Below are positions 5,000-7,189 of a DNA stretch of 7,189 bases, piece by piece. The position numbers were made by a program, and so were the translations under genes. Source of the stretch: Sphingobacteriaceae bacterium (lineage in GTDB: Bacteria > Bacteroidota > Bacteroidia > Sphingobacteriales > Sphingobacteriaceae); NCBI GenBank assembly GCA_947458775.1, contig CANGZX010000035.1:1-7189 (forward strand), given 5' to 3'. Below the pieces are notes generated by a model. It had not been told where the DNA came from. It searched no databases and saw nothing but the letters and a program-made list of their open reading frames with translations. Every line of letters begins with the position of its first letter. Positions within the stretch are counted from its first letter, which is position 1.

Positions 5000-7189
5000 A
5001 TGAGTGAAGAATTAGACCAAGCAGCCGCCCCCGAAAATACCCATAATATCATTCCACTATCGGGTTTGTATGAAAATTGGTTTTTAGATTATGCCTCTTA
5101 CGTAATCTTAGATAGGGCTGTCCCGCATATTCACGATGGCTTAAAACCCGTTCAGCGACGCATTTTACACTCCCTTAAAGAAATGGACGATGGACGTTTT
5201 AACAAAGCGGCCAACGTCATTGGAAATACCATGAAGTACCATCCGCACGGCGATGCCTCTATTGGCGATGCCATGGTGCAGTTGGGTCAAAAAGATTTAT
5301 TAATTGATAAACAAGGAAACTGGGGTGATCCCATCACTGGCGATTCGGCGGCGGCACCTCGTTATATCGAGGCCCGTTTATCAAAATTCGCACTCGATGT
5401 GGTATTTAATCCCGATACCACCGAATGGCAATCGAGCTACGACGGACGTAACCAAGAACCGGTAACCTTGCCCGTTAAATTCCCCTTATTATTAGCCCAA
5501 GGAGCCGATGGTATTGCGGTAGGTTTGGCCACTAAAATTATGCCTCATAATTTCATCGAACTCATCGATGCATCTATTGAGGTATTAAAAGGCAACCGCC
5601 CCAATTTAGTCCCCGATTTCCTCACCGGAGGTATGGCCGATTGTTCGGCCTACAACGAAGGACAACGAGGCGGCAAAATTCGGGTTCGTGCAAAAATTGT
5701 AGAGCGTGATAAAAAAACCCTAGCCATTACCGAAATTCCGTTTACTACTACTACCGGCGGTTTAATTGATAGCGTAATTTCGGCTAACGATAAAGGCAAA
5801 ATCAAGATTAAAAAAATTGAGGATAATACGGCCAAAGACGTAGAAATTATGATTCATTTGGCACCCGGTATTTCGCCCGATGTAACCATTGATGCTCTTT
5901 ATGCCTTTACCGATTGTGAGGTTTCTGTTTCGCCAAATACCTGCATAATTAAAGACGATAAGCCTTGGTTTATGAGCGTAAACGATATTTTGGTAGAAAG
6001 TACCAAATTTACCAAAGCGCTGTTAAAACAAGAGTTAGAAATTAAACTCACCGAATTAAAGGAGCGTATTTTCTTTAGCAACTTGCTCAAAATCTTTATT
6101 CAAGAGGGGATGTATAAGCATGCCGATTATGAAAACGCTACCGATTTTGAGAACATTGTAGGTGTATTGTACAAACTCTTTGCTCCATTTAAAGAGCAGT
6201 TTTACCGTGATATTTTACCCGAAGATTTCAAGAAACTAATCGACAAACCGATGAGTAGCATCACCCGTTTCGATGTGAAAAAATCGGATGATTTGATGAA
6301 AACCTTGGAAGAAGAAATTAAAACGGTAAACAAACATTTAAGAAACTTAACCGAATACACCATTGCCTGGTTCGAAAAAATTAGAACCAAATACGGTGCG
6401 GGCCGAGAGCGTAAAACCGAACTGCGCCTGTTTGATAAGGTAGAAGCGGCCAAAGTAGCCCTAGCCAATGTGAAATTGTACATGAACCGCGAAGATGGTT
6501 TTATTGGCACTTCCCTACGTAAAGACGAGTTTGTGTGCGACTGTTCCGACCTTGACGAAATCATTGCTTTTAGAGCCGATGGCAAGTTTACGGTAAGCAA
6601 AGTAGCCGAAAAAACTTTTGTGGGTAAAGACATTATCCATGCGCAAGTATTTACCAAAAACGACGAACGAACGGTTTATAATTTAATTTATAAAGATGGT
6701 GCCAGCGGAACCTCGTATGTAAAACGATTCGCCGTGTTGGGCGTTACCCGCGATAAAGAATACGATTTAACTAAAGGTGGCAAAGGATCGCAGGTGCATT
6801 ATTTTACCGCCAACCCCAATGGCGAAGCGGAAGTGGTAAACATTGCTCTAAAGCCACATGCAAAATTACGTAAGTTGCAATTCGATGTAGACTTTGCTGA
6901 AATTGCAGTGAAAGGCCGTAGCTCTATGGGCAATACCGTTACCAAGTATCCGGTTAAAAAAATCACCTTAAAAACCAAAGGAGTTTCAACTTTATCGGGC
7001 CGTAAAATTTGGTTCGATGAGGTGTTAAAACGTTTAAATATTGATGCTAGAGGTAAATACCTTGGCGAATACGATGGCGACGATCAAATTTTGTGCGTAA
7101 CCAACGATGGCGCCTACGAATTGTGTGGGTTTGAGTTAAGCACCCGGTTCGATGAACCACTTGTGCTCATCGAAAAATACAATCCCGAT
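5000..7189 (+). CDS. parC: DNA topoisomerase IV subunit A, C-terminus cut by window edge
   Basis: The frame is open from ATG at 5000 to the right edge (730 codons, no stop). This is the DNA cleavage and rejoining subunit, forming a ParC2-ParE2 enzyme with the product of the gene 12 bases upstream. The winged-helix breakage domain has YVILDRAVPHIHDGLKPVQR (34-53), the helix YHPHGDASIGD (80-90) and the active-site tyrosine in APRYIEARL (Tyr122, after Arg121). QGADGIAVGLATKIMPHN (172-189) is the usual type IIA core segment. A coiled-coil region rich in Lys and Glu (roughly 330-470) precedes the C-terminal beta-pinwheel region, which starts near residue 500 and includes TKGGKG (591-596). At the quinolone-determining helix the residue matching E. 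coli GyrA Ser83 is Ala86, followed by Ser87, with Asp90 matching Asp87. No Shine-Dalgarno precedes the start, so translation may be coupled to or reinitiated after parE. The missing part is probably the last pinwheel blades. Confidence 0.95.
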   Translation, partial: MSEELDQAAAPENTHNIIPLSGLYENWFLDYASYVILDRAVPHIHDGLKPVQRRILHSLKEMDDGRFNKAANVIGNTMKYHPHGDASIGDAMVQLGQKDLLIDKQGNWGDPITGDSAAAPRYIEARLSKFALDVVFNPDTTEWQSSYDGRNQEPVTLPVKFPLLLAQGADGIAVGLATKIMPHNFIELIDASIEVLKGNRPNLVPDFLTGGMADCSAYNEGQRGGKIRVRAKIVERDKKTLAITEIPFTTTTGGLIDSVISANDKGKIKIKKIEDNTAKDVEIMIHLAPGISPDVTIDALYAFTDCEVSVSPNTCIIKDDKPWFMSVNDILVESTKFTKALLKQELEIKLTELKERIFFSNLLKIFIQEGMYKHADYENATDFENIVGVLYKLFAPFKEQFYRDILPEDFKKLIDKPMSSITRFDVKKSDDLMKTLEEEIKTVNKHLRNLTEYTIAWFEKIRTKYGAGRERKTELRLFDKVEAAKVALANVKLYMNREDGFIGTSLRKDEFVCDCSDLDEIIAFRADGKFTVSKVAEKTFVGKDIIHAQVFTKNDERTVYNLIYKDGASGTSYVKRFAVLGVTRDKEYDLTKGGKGSQVHYFTANPNGEAEVVNIALKPHAKLRKLQFDVDFAEIAVKGRSSMGNTVTKYPVKKITLKTKGVSTLSGRKIWFDEVLKRLNIDARGKYLGEYDGDDQILCVTNDGAYELCGFELSTRFDEPLVLIEKYNPD

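Noticed and set aside
6202..6657. 151-codon minus-strand ORF
   Set aside because: It is antisense to the ParC coiled-coil and early C-terminal region, where the plus-strand frame is well conserved.

Overview
The window looks like chromosomal DNA of a Bacteroidota bacterium, most likely from the Sphingobacteriaceae (Pedobacter-like). Three things point there. The topoisomerase IV subunits have family-typical wording, such as the [19 protein letters not shown] start of ParE. An outer-membrane receptor carries a carboxypeptidase-regulatory-like N-terminal domain. A TAnnTTTG-type -7 promoter element is present and strong Shine-Dalgarno sequences are absent. Genus-level placement is inference from remembered family sequences, not from a search.

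Layout. Bases 1-2582 are a leftward two-gene unit. A 250-residue secreted protein (2582 to 1830) with a possible CBM9/DOMON-like sandwich domain is followed after 21 bases by a TonB-dependent-receptor-like outer membrane protein. That receptor starts at 1808, is open for 602 codons, and runs off the left edge of the window. It contains a striking repeated polyglycine insert.

Bases 2583-3085 lie between divergent transcription units. They hold a strong hairpin terminator (2658-2689) and, just upstream of it on the minus strand, an intact 39-codon ORF (2868 to 2749) that would use it. They also hold two abutting perfect dyads (2932-2958), a small cluster of DnaA-box-like 9-mers inside an inverted repeat (2995-3023), and a perfect TAnnTTTG box 25 bases before the next gene.

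Bases 3086-7189 are a rightward operon for DNA topoisomerase IV. parE (633 residues, complete) is followed after 12 bases by parC (730 residues in the window, C-terminus cut by the right edge). Together they encode the ATPase/Toprim and the cleavage/wrapping subunits of the heterotetramer that separates daughter chromosomes.

No tRNA, rRNA, CRISPR array, insertion sequence or phage gene is visible. The coding content is mostly ordinary. The least explained part is the 2.58-3.09 kb interval with its small ORF, terminator and dense dyad symmetry, followed by the glycine-repeat insert in the receptor.
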